NCBI RefSeq assembly: GCF_030846775.1
Contig: NZ_CP132910.1
Location: 1,026,001-1,090,000 of the forward strand
Source: Geothrix sp. 21YS21S-2
Lineage (GTDB): Bacteria > Acidobacteriota > Holophagae > Holophagales > Holophagaceae
Length of the DNA: 64,000 nt
Direction of reading: 5' to 3'
Shown: positions 17,524-26,691 of the stretch, piece by piece
Numbering within the stretch: the first letter of the stretch is position 1
How the letters are laid out: the number at the start of each line of letters is the position of its first letter
Notes under the pieces: generated by a model
Told to the model about the DNA's origin: nothing
Database searches by the model: none
What the model saw: only the letters and a program-made list of their open reading frames with translations
Program-made: the position numbers and the translations under genes

Positions 17524-18384
17524 TCAGAACGTGTAGTGCATGCTCACGACGAACCCGCCGCCGAAACCGAGCTTGTCGCCCGACTCCCCGCCGTTCCAGG
17601 TGTTCTTCCCGGCATTGGTGTAGGCGCCGGCGAAGGTGAGCTGCTTGGTGGCGAAGTAGGCGGCGTGGAGGTTGTAGTAGCTGGCGTCCTTGTAGTTGCC
17701 GCCGGCCTTCCCGTAGTCCGGGCCCGTGCGGTACTCCACGCCGAGGCAGAGCCAGCTGGCGGGGATGATATCCACGTTGCCGTAGACGATGGTCGCCCGT
17801 TCCTTGTTGAAGCCGATGAGGCCGGTCACCTGTTCCTGGGTGGACTGCACGCCCGCCGATACCAGCACCGGCTTGGGCAGCTGGGTGATGAGCTTGGTGG
17901 CCACCAGGTAGTAGTCCATGCCGTCGGACTTGGTGGCGCCGCTCACATGGAAGGTGGTGTTCTTGTGCTTGGCGCCGATGGAGACGGCGGGGACCCAGGC
18001 GGTCCCGCCGGCGTTCTCGTTCAGGACGAGGACCTTGGCGGCGAAGGTGTTCTTGTGGATCCCCTCGAGCTTCTCCACGGCGGCGGCCTCGAAGCCGTAG
18101 GACACTTCCACGCGCTTGCCCAGGGAGGTGGCCACCCCGAAGGTGGTCCAGTCGATGGCGGCCTTTCCCAGACTGATGTACCACATGCCCACGACGGGCT
18201 TGCCCACGAAGGAATCCGCGACGGGAGTGCCGGTGACGTAGGCCAGGGGATTGAAGGCGATGCCGCCGACCCCGTCGAGGCCCACCAGGGGCGCGCCGGC
18301 CTGGGCCGCGCCGCACGCGAGGAAGGCCGCGGCCGCGAGCCACCGCGGGCGCCTGGGGAGGGAGGTGGGGATGGCGAAGTTCAT
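17524..18384 (-). CDS. DUF3034 family outer-membrane protein
   Basis: 286 residues with a signal peptide ending near GAAQAGA. The mature N-terminus GAPLVGLDGVGGIAFNPLAY matches what I recall of DUF3034 proteins. The C-terminus VVSMHYTF ends in Phe with alternating hydrophobic residues, as in outer-membrane beta-barrels. Function unknown; a porin or channel role is plausible. The stop is two bases from the convergent activator stop. It is preceded by the second predicted sigma54 promoter, about 250 bp upstream, suggesting it belongs to the same regulon as AOR. Confidence 0.8.
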   Translation of the reverse strand: MNFAIPTSLPRRPRWLAAAAFLACGAAQAGAPLVGLDGVGGIAFNPLAYVTGTPVADSFVGKPVVGMWYISLGKAAIDWTTFGVATSLGKRVEVSYGFEAAAVEKLEGIHKNTFAAKVLVLNENAGGTAWVPAVSIGAKHKNTTFHVSGATKSDGMDYYLVATKLITQLPKPVLVSAGVQSTQEQVTGLIGFNKERATIVYGNVDIIPASWLCLGVEYRTGPDYGKAGGNYKDASYYNLHAAYFATKQLTFAGAYTNAGKNTWNGGESGDKLGFGGGFVVSMHYTF

Positions 18385-18634
18385 GGAGCTCTCCTTTGGA
18401 GGATGGGTAATAGTGGGGGAGTGGAGCGGGTTCCTGCGCCTTGGCCAGGAAAAGTGGCGAAGCTTGATTTTGACTTTAAATGCTTTTATTTATAGATTTA
18501 GACTTCGACTTGACCCTTCGGCCCGGACATTGGAACAGGGCGATGCCCGCCGGATTTCAGTTCTGTCCGCCGAAATCAATAGTTTGGGTTGGGTGTTGCA
18601 AAAACGCTCAATTTACAGGTGATCTCTCTAATCT

Positions 18635-18650
18635 TGCAGCAACTGTGCCA
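18635..18650 (-). promoter_or_regulatory. Predicted sigma54 promoter of the DUF3034 gene
   Basis: The minus strand reads TGGCACAGTTGCTGCA: a perfect -24 element TGGCAC, and GC ten bases after GG. It faces the DUF3034 gene with a long (~250 bp) leader. GCGACA boxes lie about 155-205 bp upstream, the same arrangement as at the AOR promoter. Confidence 0.65.
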
Positions 18651-18803
18651 CTGCGGGGGCGCGGACGGGCCACAGCCCCGCTTCAGGCACATCTAAAACT
18701 TTCAAAACATAGACTTAATTCGCTTCAATGCGGTCGCGGGGCACCCGCTCCGGGCCCACCTTCCTTCGGCCAGGCCGGACGAGGTGCCCCAGTTCCCGCG
18801 AAT

Positions 18804-18854
18804 CGTCGCAATCGGCAACAGTTGCGGCGACACCGCCGCGACACTTGTGCGACA
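18804..18854. promoter_or_regulatory. Second set of predicted activator boxes
   Basis: CGTCGC-AATCG-GCAACA at 18804-18820 matches the AOR-side palindrome at 14 of 17 positions. GCGACA copies follow at 18827-18832, 18838-18843 and 18849-18854. They lie in the 613-bp gap between the DUF3034 gene and the TonB receptor gene. The rest of this gap (18385-18634) is AT-rich leader sequence with no gene that I can see. Confidence 0.55.
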
Positions 18855-18917
18855 CGCTCCAGAGGCCCACGGGATCTGGTTCTCTTTCGATTCCCGGAAC
18901 GAAAAAAGGCTTGGCTT

Positions 18918-18941
18918 CGATATATCCTTGGGGATATAACG
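18918..18941 (+). promoter_or_regulatory. Palindromic operator overlapping the TonB receptor promoter
   Basis: Half sites CGATATATCC and CGTTATATCC (reverse strand) flank a TTGG centre, giving a 24-bp near-perfect palindrome. It overlaps a possible -10 (TATAAC, 18935-18940) that is 18 bp from TTGGCT (18911-18916), so a bound repressor would block transcription. The CGTTATAT/ATATAACG halves resemble ModE molybdate/tungstate boxes from memory. Confidence 0.5.
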
Positions 18942-18997
18942 TACCCATCCAAAATCCATCCGGTCGATCCCTTTCGACGAAGCCCTAAGGAGTCAAA

Positions 18998-21016
18998 ATG
19001 CCCCGTTGTCTTCCAACACGCCTGATGATCGCACTGGTCTGCATGGGCGGATCCATCCTGCCCGCCGAGACCCCGGCCAAGGAGGCCCCCAAACCTGCCC
19101 CCAAGGACGGCGCGTTCAAGCTCGGGGAGGTCACGGTGGTCGTCACCGACAAGCAGGAGGCCCTGGAGACGGTCAACACCCGCCTGGACGCCGAGCAGAT
19201 CCGCGCGCTCAACCTCGACACCGTGGGCGCGGCCCTCACGGCCCTGCCCGGGGTGAACCTCACCGTCAATTCGCGCAACGAGCAGATGCTCTACGTGCGC
19301 GGCAACGATTCGCGCCAGGTGCCCGTGTTCGTGGACGGGATCCCCGTGTACGTGCCCTACGACGGCGAGATGGACTACGGCCGGTTCACCACCTTCGATC
19401 TCGCCGAGATCCAGGTGGCCAAGGGCTACAGCTCGATCCTGTACGGGCCCAACACCCTGGGCGGCGCCATCAACATGGTGACCCGGCGGCCCACCCGGGC
19501 CCTCGAAGGCGACGTGGCGGCGGGGGTCGCGGAGGGCGGCGGGCAGCGCGCGGCCTTCAATGCGGGCACGCGCCAGGCGTCGTACTACCTGCAGGCCGGC
19601 GCCTCCTACCTCAGCAGCGACCACTGGCGCCTTCCCTCCGGCTTCGCGCCCACGGTGCGCGAGGACGGCGGGTGGCGGGACAATTCCTTCACCCGCGACA
19701 AGAAGGCCTCCCTGAAGGCGGGCTGGACCCCCAACGCCACGGACGAGTACGTGGTGGCCTACCAGAATCAGCAGGGCCGCAAGGGGAATCCGGTGGGCAC
19801 CAACCCGCAGATCACGGCGAACTACTGGCAGTGGCCCACCTGGAACAAGGAGAGCGCCTCGCTGTCGACCCGCACGGCCCTGGGCGCGCAGAGCGACCTC
19901 AAGCTGCGGGCCTACTACGACACCTACGAGAACACCATCGTCGGCTACACCGACGCCACCTACACGACCATCAACACCACCGGCAACCTGAAGCCCACGG
20001 GCAGGAGCTTCTACCGCGACTTCACCCACGGCGCCCTGGCGGAATTCCAGACCACCCTCGTCCCTTCCCACAGCCTCCGGGCGGTGCTGCAGACGAAGAC
20101 CGACGTCCACCGGGACGGCACCGGAGCCATCGCGTCCACGGCGGGGTGGACGCACTTCGAGGACCACTACCTGTCCGCCGGGCTCGAGGACAGCGTCTCC
20201 CTGGCCCCGGCCTGGGACCTGTCCCTGGGCGCGGGGTGGGACCAGCTTCGTCCCGTGGCCTCGGGCAACTGGACCCGGCCGCAGCCCCGGGCCTACTGGC
20301 ACGGCCAGGCCGGACTGTTCTGGAGGGCCGCGCCCTCCCTGCAGGTCTACGCCACCGTGGCCCAGAAGGAGCACTTCCCCACCCTCAAGGACCGCTACTC
20401 GCTGCGCCTGGGCACCTACATCGACAACCCGGGCCTGGCCCCGGAGCGCTCCCTCAACCTGGAGACCGGCGCCAAGCTGGCCCTGGGAACCCGGTTCCAG
20501 CTGGAGGCGGCCCTCTTCTCCAGCACGATCCGGGATCTCATCCAGGGCATGCCGGTGCCCGGAGGGATGATGCAGATGCAGAACATCGGGGAAGTGCGTC
20601 ACACGGGCGGCGAGGTCTCGGCGGCCTTCAAGCCCTCGGAGGCCTTCCAGGCGGGCCTCGGGTACACCTACCTGGACCGGAGGAACGTCACCTACCCCGC
20701 CGTCAAGCTCACGGGCACCCCCAGGAACCGCCTGTCGGGCTTCGTGAAGGCGCAGGTCCTGCCGTCCCTCCACGTCCTGGCCTCCGTGCAGAGCCAGGAC
20801 GCCCTGTGGGACAGCTACGCCAACCTCGCCAAGCAGTCCGTGACCGCCCGGCTGGGCGGCTTCACCACCGCCAACCTGAGCCTGGGCTGGAAGCCCGTGG
20901 CCGCCGTGCAACTGGACGCGGGCTTCACCAATGTCCTCGACCGCAACTACCAGCTCTCCACCGGCTACCCGCTGCCCGGGCGCATGTGGTTCGCCAATGT
21001 CCGCTACCACTTCTGA
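18998..21016 (+). CDS. TonB-dependent outer-membrane receptor
   Basis: 672 residues. Signal peptide up to about residue 24, a possible TonB-box stretch (GEVTVVVTDK) near residue 45, then a plug domain (ALPGVNLTVNSRNEQMLYVRGND, FVDGIPV, YGPNTLGGAINMVTRRP). The rest is a 22-strand-type barrel ending in RYHF. Such receptors import scarce solutes using PMF energy. The ligand is not shown by the sequence; the ModE-like operator and the co-transcribed heme/molybdopterin-fold protein hint at a metal or oxyanion (inference). ATG at 18998 follows AAGGAG. Confidence 0.92.
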   Translation: MPRCLPTRLMIALVCMGGSILPAETPAKEAPKPAPKDGAFKLGEVTVVVTDKQEALETVNTRLDAEQIRALNLDTVGAALTALPGVNLTVNSRNEQMLYVRGNDSRQVPVFVDGIPVYVPYDGEMDYGRFTTFDLAEIQVAKGYSSILYGPNTLGGAINMVTRRPTRALEGDVAAGVAEGGGQRAAFNAGTRQASYYLQAGASYLSSDHWRLPSGFAPTVREDGGWRDNSFTRDKKASLKAGWTPNATDEYVVAYQNQQGRKGNPVGTNPQITANYWQWPTWNKESASLSTRTALGAQSDLKLRAYYDTYENTIVGYTDATYTTINTTGNLKPTGRSFYRDFTHGALAEFQTTLVPSHSLRAVLQTKTDVHRDGTGAIASTAGWTHFEDHYLSAGLEDSVSLAPAWDLSLGAGWDQLRPVASGNWTRPQPRAYWHGQAGLFWRAAPSLQVYATVAQKEHFPTLKDRYSLRLGTYIDNPGLAPERSLNLETGAKLALGTRFQLEAALFSSTIRDLIQGMPVPGGMMQMQNIGEVRHTGGEVSAAFKPSEAFQAGLGYTYLDRRNVTYPAVKLTGTPRNRLSGFVKAQVLPSLHVLASVQSQDALWDSYANLAKQSVTARLGGFTTANLSLGWKPVAAVQLDAGFTNVLDRNYQLSTGYPLPGRMWFANVRYHF

Positions 21017-21029
21017 ACCGGGAGGTTCC

Positions 21030-22097
21030 ATGTTCAAGCCCCTCATCCCCCTGCTCTGCGCCGCCCTCGGCGCCGCCGCCCCCCACCCCGTCCAGGTCCG
21101 GGGCTGCGTGCCCAGGGAGGGCCTCCTCCGCGCCGCCGCGACCCGGAACCTGCCCCGGTACCGGCGCCTGGTGAAGCTCGCCCACGCGGACGGCTCCTAC
21201 CGCTGCTCCCTGGAGATCGACGGCTGGTCCCTGCGGGACGTCCTGGCGTCCTTCAAGCCCGCCAAGAGCACCGACGACGGCTTCGACCGCCCCCTGGACA
21301 CCTTCATCGTGGTCACGGGCCGGGACGGACGGAAGGCCCTCTTCGCCTGGAGCGAGCTCTTCCTGGCGGGCGACGGCGGCCCCCTCCTCGCCGAGAAGGC
21401 CCGGTTCATCCTGCCCCACCACCACGACCCCCTGGCCCGGAGCGCGGTGGATCCCATCGCCCTCCAGCCCCCCGCGGCCCGGGACGCCCTCAAGCTGGAA
21501 AGCTGCGCCTCCTGCCACGGCCAGGGCAGGCTCCTGGGCCTGTCCATGCCCAAGGGGCTCTGCCTGGTGTTCCCCCAGGACGGCTTCGGCGGCCGGTTCG
21601 TGGAGGACGTGGCCGAGGTGGAGATCCGCCAGGTGGGCATTCCCGTCGTGGCCGACAAGGCCGGCGGAAAGAAGGCGCTGGTGGACGCGCCCGAGCTGGT
21701 GGGCCCGGACGGCGCCCGGGTGCGCCTGGACCGGGAGCGCTTCCAGGCGGCCGCCAGCGCCCGGTACCGGGACGCGGCCTTCGGGGAGGGCATGGGCTAC
21801 CACGGCCTGCGCGTCTCGACCGGGGCCGACCTGGGCTCCCTCCTGAAGCCGCTGCTTCCGGCCGGCACGGATCCCCGCTCCACCTGCGTCCTGGTCACCG
21901 CCGCGGACGGCTACCGCTCCGTCTACTCCGGCACCGAGGTCTTCGACGGGCGCGGTGCCCTCCTGGCCGACCGGATCAACGGCGAGGCCCTGGGGGCCGG
22001 ATCGGGGCGCTACCACGTGGTGCCCCGGGGGGACTTCTACATCGACCGGGACGTGCGCATCGTGAAGGAGATCCGGATCATCACCGCCTTCCGGTGA
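21030..22097 (+). CDS. Secreted monoheme protein with two molybdopterin-oxidoreductase-like domains
   Basis: 355 residues with a signal peptide (LIPLLCAALGAAAPHP). Two similar domains, residues ~25-130 and ~240-350, each contain a SLRDVL or GSLLKPL helix and a VVTGRDGRKALFAW or VTAADGYRSVYS strand, as in the sulfite-oxidase molybdopterin-binding fold. I see no convincing cofactor cysteine. Between them lies a single heme motif CASCHGQGR. It follows the TonB receptor by 13 bp behind GGGAGG, so it is in the same operon. It may be a periplasmic binding or redox partner of that receptor; function not established. Confidence 0.7.
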   Translation: MFKPLIPLLCAALGAAAPHPVQVRGCVPREGLLRAAATRNLPRYRRLVKLAHADGSYRCSLEIDGWSLRDVLASFKPAKSTDDGFDRPLDTFIVVTGRDGRKALFAWSELFLAGDGGPLLAEKARFILPHHHDPLARSAVDPIALQPPAARDALKLESCASCHGQGRLLGLSMPKGLCLVFPQDGFGGRFVEDVAEVEIRQVGIPVVADKAGGKKALVDAPELVGPDGARVRLDRERFQAAASARYRDAAFGEGMGYHGLRVSTGADLGSLLKPLLPAGTDPRSTCVLVTAADGYRSVYSGTEVFDGRGALLADRINGEALGAGSGRYHVVPRGDFYIDRDVRIVKEIRIITAFR

Positions 22098-22131
22098 AGA
22101 CAGGGCCTTGGATCGGCTGCGCCTGAAGGCC

Positions 22132-25100
22132 TCAGAACGTGATCCTCGCCCCCACCACCACGTTCCTCGGGGCCTGGTACTGGTAGGGCGAATCCGCCAC
22201 CGGCGCGGCGCTCCAGAGGTTGTTCGACTCCGAAAGGCCCGTGGCTCCCTGACGGTCCAGGATGTTGAAGATGTCCGCGTAGACCTCGCCCTTGACCTGG
22301 CCGAACAGCTTGCGGCTGTAGCTGACCCGCACGTCCAGCTGGTAGAACCGGGGCGTCCAGTGGATCTGGCGAGAGCTGTCCACCTGGTCCACGGCGGGCG
22401 CGGCCTCGAGCCCGCCGCCCGAGATGCCCCGGGCATAGGCGAAACCCGAGTAGGAGAGGAAGTTCGCCCCCACGACCAGGCCGCTGTCCCAGTGGTAGGC
22501 TCCGTAGGCCTTGAAGGCCCAGGAGATTGAACCGGCAAGCCGCCCGTTCATGTAGGGCAGGCGCTCGTCCCACTGCGCGTTGTCGCCCTGCCGTCCGGCA
22601 TCGCCCGAGCTGTAGCTGTTGCCCGTGGCGTTGACGAAGCTGAGGGTCGCGAAACCGGACCAGTGGTCCACCGCCTTGCGGTTCAGGGTGAGCTCGAGGC
22701 TGCGGTACTTGCGCTCCGCGCCGGGGAGGTTGGCCAGCATGTAGTTCAGGGCGCCGGCCTTGGCCCGGGCGACGTTCTGGGCGCCGGAGTAGCCGCCCCC
22801 GGCAAAGGTGGAGGGATCGAGGGCGAGGTTGCGGTAGAGGTCGATGGCGTGCTGCTGGGCGGCGCTGGGGCTGGCGCCGATGCCGAACACGCTCCGGGCC
22901 TCCGATTCCAGGGCCGCCTTGTCCGTGAACAGCGTGATGTCGAAGTCCTCGATGATGTCGTAGTCCCGGCGCCAGGTGGCCGCCACGTCCGCGCTCCAGG
23001 CCTCGCCCAGCTCCTGGCTGAAGCCCACGCGCAGCTCGTCGGTCTTGGGCAACTTGAAGTTGTCCGCAAACACGGCGTCCAGGGTCTTCTTGCCGCCCCG
23101 GGCGTTGAAGGTCAGCCACTGGTTCTGGATGAAGGCCTGCTCCAGGGTCACCGAACTGGTGAGGCTCCCCGTGAACCGCACCATATCCAGCTTGATGGGG
23201 TCCACGTAGCGGCCGGCATAGCCGTAGGCCTTCGTGCGCCCGTCGCCCCGCACGTCCCAGGTGAGGCCGATGCGGGGGGCCACGTTGTAGCCCGTGTGGA
23301 AAAGCCTGGTCCCGTCATCGGCCACATAGGTGTAGTCGTCGAAGCGCACGCCGGGGCTGAAGGTGAAGTCGCCGATCTGCCACTGGTCCTGGATGTAGAA
23401 GCCCTTCTTGTCCATCTTCGGCTTGCTGGGGTTCAGGGACTCCACGACGTTGCGGTAGCTGGCGTACCCGCCGCTGGGGTTGGCGCTGTTGAAGACGTAG
23501 GCGTTGAGGTCCGTGCTGAGGAAGGCGCCGCCCGCGCCGGTGGGGGCGAACCCCGCGGCCTTCAGGGAGGCCACCAGGGCCGGGTTGGCGTTGATGGCGG
23601 AGACGATCTTGCTCTTGAAGCTGTTGACGTTGCCACCGTAGGCGGCGGTGCCGCCCCAGGTCACGGGATTGATGTAGCTTTCGTAGGAAACGCCCTGGGC
23701 GATGCCCGTGGAGCGGTTGAGGGATTCCTCTCCCACCTGGTAGCCCGCCTTGAAGGTGTGGCTGCCCGCGGCCTTGAAGAGCCAGGTCAGGTCGGCCCTG
23801 AATTCCGTGCGCTCGTCCTCCCGGATGTCCTGGGAGGCGCTGTTGCCCAGGTTTTTCTGGGTTCCCGTGATGGGGGTGGCGGAGAGGAGGGTGTTCAGGG
23901 GGCCCAGGTCGGAGTACAGGGCCACGGTGCTGTTCTCCTCCTTGTTGCGGGAGGCCCGCAGGTCCAGGACCACGTTCTCGAACTGGTGGGAGTAGGTGAT
24001 CAGGTAGCGGGTGCCGCCCTGCTGGGACTGGTCTCCCCGGTTCGTCCGGGTGTTGGGGTTGGACAGGTTGTCGAACTTCAGGGGATCCCGGTTGAAACTT
24101 GCGCTGGCCTGGTCATGATCGGCGATCTGCCAGGTGACCTTGGCGAAGAATTTCGAGGCGTCGGCCAGGGTCCCGGTGCGGCTTTCGCCCGCGAAAAGGG
24201 CGTTGCTGGCCGGGGGATGGACCTCCACCGTGTCGGTGATCTTCTGGGCGTCCACGACGAACCAGAGACGGTCCTTGACGAGGGGACCCAGGACCCAGGC
24301 GTTCAGGTCCTTGGTGGTCCGCTTGCTCACGTCGAAGCGCCCGGGCGCGGGCTTGTTCTGCAGGGAGGGGGAGCGGTACTGCACGCTGAGCCCGCCCGAG
24401 AATTCGTTGCCGCCGCTGCGGGTGACCACGTTCGAGAACAGGCCGGCCCGGGCGGTGTACTCCGCGGTGATCCCGCCCGTCTTGATGTCCTGCACCTGGA
24501 TCAGCTCGGGGGGCAGCTGGGTCCGGCCGGTGCCCGTCTCGGGGTTCGTGACGTCCACCCCGTCGATGAGATAGGTGTTGTTGCGGGCCCCGTTGGCGCC
24601 CCCGGAGGCGCTGCCTCCGCTAGTCCGGTTGAGCCCGAAGATCAGGCCGGGGTTGGCCGAACTCCCGGTGGAATTGGTGGGCAGGCCCAGGACGCCCGGG
24701 GCCAGGGCGATGGTGGAGAGCTGATCCCGGCCCACCGGCAGCTCGGTGAGGTCGGCCTGGGTGAACTGGGTGCCCGTGGTGACGGTGGTGACGTCCAGCC
24801 GGTGGATGGTGTCCGAGACGACGACCGTTGCGCCCGCCGTCTCGGGCAGGACCACATCGGCGCTGGTCGTCTGGTCGACTTTCACCAGCACGCCTTTGAG
24901 GCCGCCCGCCTGAAGCCCGGCCGCTTCCACCTGGACGCTGAACCCGCCGGGGCTGAGCCGGATGAAGCGCACCTGCCCCCGGGCGTCGGTCGTGAGGCGG
25001 CGGGCGCCGCCGATCTGGGTGGGGCTGGAGGCCACGACCGTTGCGCCCGCCACCGGCGCGCCCTTGGAATTCAGGACCCGGATGGCGAGGGTTCCCTCGC

Positions 25101-25182
25101 CAGCCAGCGCGGCCGGCAGGATGGCACCGGCGGAGAGGATCAGCAGGGCGACCCGGCTGCGGGAGGAGAGGGGAAGCGGCAT
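22132..25182 (-). CDS. TonB-dependent receptor with N-terminal carboxypeptidase-regulatory-like domain (Oar type)
   Basis: 1016 residues. Signal peptide, then a CarboxypepD_reg-like domain (GTLAIRVLNSKGAPVAGATVV; residues ~30-110), plug (NTYLIDGVDVTNPETG) and a large barrel ending ARITF. Oar-type proteins are common in Acidobacteriota, Bacteroidota and Myxococcota and take up large substrates such as peptides or glycans. ATG at 25182 is preceded by GGAGG. It is convergent with the TonB/heme operon, 34 bp apart. Confidence 0.92.
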   Translation of the reverse strand: MPLPLSSRSRVALLILSAGAILPAALAGEGTLAIRVLNSKGAPVAGATVVASSPTQIGGARRLTTDARGQVRFIRLSPGGFSVQVEAAGLQAGGLKGVLVKVDQTTSADVVLPETAGATVVVSDTIHRLDVTTVTTGTQFTQADLTELPVGRDQLSTIALAPGVLGLPTNSTGSSANPGLIFGLNRTSGGSASGGANGARNNTYLIDGVDVTNPETGTGRTQLPPELIQVQDIKTGGITAEYTARAGLFSNVVTRSGGNEFSGGLSVQYRSPSLQNKPAPGRFDVSKRTTKDLNAWVLGPLVKDRLWFVVDAQKITDTVEVHPPASNALFAGESRTGTLADASKFFAKVTWQIADHDQASASFNRDPLKFDNLSNPNTRTNRGDQSQQGGTRYLITYSHQFENVVLDLRASRNKEENSTVALYSDLGPLNTLLSATPITGTQKNLGNSASQDIREDERTEFRADLTWLFKAAGSHTFKAGYQVGEESLNRSTGIAQGVSYESYINPVTWGGTAAYGGNVNSFKSKIVSAINANPALVASLKAAGFAPTGAGGAFLSTDLNAYVFNSANPSGGYASYRNVVESLNPSKPKMDKKGFYIQDQWQIGDFTFSPGVRFDDYTYVADDGTRLFHTGYNVAPRIGLTWDVRGDGRTKAYGYAGRYVDPIKLDMVRFTGSLTSSVTLEQAFIQNQWLTFNARGGKKTLDAVFADNFKLPKTDELRVGFSQELGEAWSADVAATWRRDYDIIEDFDITLFTDKAALESEARSVFGIGASPSAAQQHAIDLYRNLALDPSTFAGGGYSGAQNVARAKAGALNYMLANLPGAERKYRSLELTLNRKAVDHWSGFATLSFVNATGNSYSSGDAGRQGDNAQWDERLPYMNGRLAGSISWAFKAYGAYHWDSGLVVGANFLSYSGFAYARGISGGGLEAAPAVDQVDSSRQIHWTPRFYQLDVRVSYSRKLFGQVKGEVYADIFNILDRQGATGLSESNNLWSAAPVADSPYQYQAPRNVVVGARITF

Positions 25183-25575
25183 CGGGGCCTCCTGTCGTGC
25201 TTGTTGATAAGAAAGGGCGGAATAGTAAGAAATGTAAGAATTGAACAATAACAATACTTCATCTCGCCCGTCAAGGGTCTCATTCGGGGTCCGCCGGGTT
25301 TCCCCGGGTGTGGAGATTCCGGTTATCTGCGCCCCGGCGAAAGCTCTGCGCCCCGGCGTCCGGCTTTCCTTCAGGAGAATCCGGGCGAATGGGCAATGGA
25401 CCATCCTGCCGGATTCCCAAGGAAAAGGCATGAACGCTGGGGGGCCGGGAACGCATTGCGAAGGAATGACGTGTCTGAAGTCAGAACGGGATGCGGCTCC
25501 CGCTGAAGGCAGCGTTTAGGGAGCCTTGCTTATGAATCCTTCATCGTGCTACCGGCCTCGCCTGGGCGATCGGGT
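25183..25575. other. Intergenic region upstream of the Oar-type receptor gene
   Basis: About 390 bp. The part near the receptor (25200-25260) is AT-rich and probably holds its promoter. A 14-base direct repeat TCTGCGCCCCGGCG occurs twice near 25326-25360. No gene, terminator with T-run, or RNA was recognised. Confidence 0.4.
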
Positions 25576-26625
25576 TCACTTCCCCAGGATCCGCTCCAGG
25601 GTCCGCTCCAGCTTCTCGCCGTGCAGGTCGCCGCCGGTGGCGATGACCCGCCCGTCCGGCCCGACGAGCACGGGCTTGGGGATGCTGCGCACGCCGTAGG
25701 CCTCGCTGATGGGGTTCTTGAACCCCTGGGGCAGGAAGGCGTGGCTCCAGGGCATGGAGGTGGCGGGGTTGGCCCGGTAGGGGGCGATGTGCTCCACCTT
25801 CCGGTCGAAGGAGAGGCTCAGGATGTTCAGGCCCTTGTCCTTGAAGCGGCCGTAGGCCTTCATCATGAAGGGCATGCCGGCGCGGCAGTCGGGGCACCAG
25901 GTGGCCCAGAAGTCGATGAGCACGAACTTGCCCTTGAAGGTGTCCAGGGTGATGGGCAGGCCTTCCAGGGAGGTCGCGCTGAAGGCCGGAGCCTGGACGC
26001 CCACGGCGGTCTTGAGCTCGGCGGTGAGCCGGTCCTGGGCCTTGAGGGCCTCGGCGGAGCCGGGGAAGTCCTTCTGCAGGGCCTCGAAGGACGGCTTCCA
26101 GTCGGCCTCGGTACCCGTGTCCACCATCTCGGTGAAGTGCTCGAAGAGGAGGCTCCGGCGGGTGGGGCCGTCGGGCTGGTGGGCCCGGGCTTCGGCGAGG
26201 TAGGCGGCGGAGGCCTTGGGGGCCCAGGTCCCCAGGGCGGGCAGGAGGCCCTTGTCCAGCGCCCACGCGGGAGCGGTGGGGGGAACCTCCTTGAGGGTCA
26301 AGGCGACCTGTTCGGCGGAGGGCGTCTGGCGGGCCAGGCGCAGATAGTACAGCTGGGCCACCAGGAGGGCCTGGCGCGCGGGGGCCTGGGTTTCGGTGGC
26401 CAGCCGGGCGGAGATTCCGGCCAGTTCCCGGGTCACGTCGGCCTTGAAATCGATGGAGTTCCGCCCGGCCTCGATGTGGGCGGCCCGGGCCTTCGCCACG
26501 GCCTGGCCCTTGGCCGCCGCCGCCTGGAGGACCGCGGCCGCTTCGGCGCTTTCGCCGGGTGCCGTCGCGGCCAGGACCGGCACGCAGAGGCCAAGCATGA
26601 GGAAGGTGCGGGCGGAGAAGGTCAT
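25576..26625 (-). CDS. Exported TlpA-like thiol-disulfide oxidoreductase
   Basis: 349 residues. Signal peptide in the first ~20 residues, an alanine-rich helical region (~30-215), then a thioredoxin-like domain starting at VGVQAPAFSATSLEGLPITL. The redox motif is WCPDC in FWATWCPDCRAGMPF. cis-Pro is in SIPKPVLVGPDG. TlpA/ResA-like proteins reduce disulfides in the periplasm, for instance in cytochrome c maturation. The long helical N-terminal domain is typical of Bacteroidota- or Acidobacteriota-style versions. It ends in ERILGK. Confidence 0.88.
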   Translation of the reverse strand: MTFSARTFLMLGLCVPVLAATAPGESAEAAAVLQAAAAKGQAVAKARAAHIEAGRNSIDFKADVTRELAGISARLATETQAPARQALLVAQLYYLRLARQTPSAEQVALTLKEVPPTAPAWALDKGLLPALGTWAPKASAAYLAEARAHQPDGPTRRSLLFEHFTEMVDTGTEADWKPSFEALQKDFPGSAEALKAQDRLTAELKTAVGVQAPAFSATSLEGLPITLDTFKGKFVLIDFWATWCPDCRAGMPFMMKAYGRFKDKGLNILSLSFDRKVEHIAPYRANPATSMPWSHAFLPQGFKNPISEAYGVRSIPKPVLVGPDGRVIATGGDLHGEKLERTLERILGK

Positions 26626-26691
26626 GGGGGCTCCAGGGGGATCACCGGGTCATTGTATAGCTTATCCATGGATAAACTAAACTATAAATTA

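Noticed and set aside
15626-18343. 905-codon minus-strand frame opposite the sigma54 activator
   Set aside because: It covers the activator and DUF3034 genes in a wrong frame; low-complexity Arg/Gly/His content.
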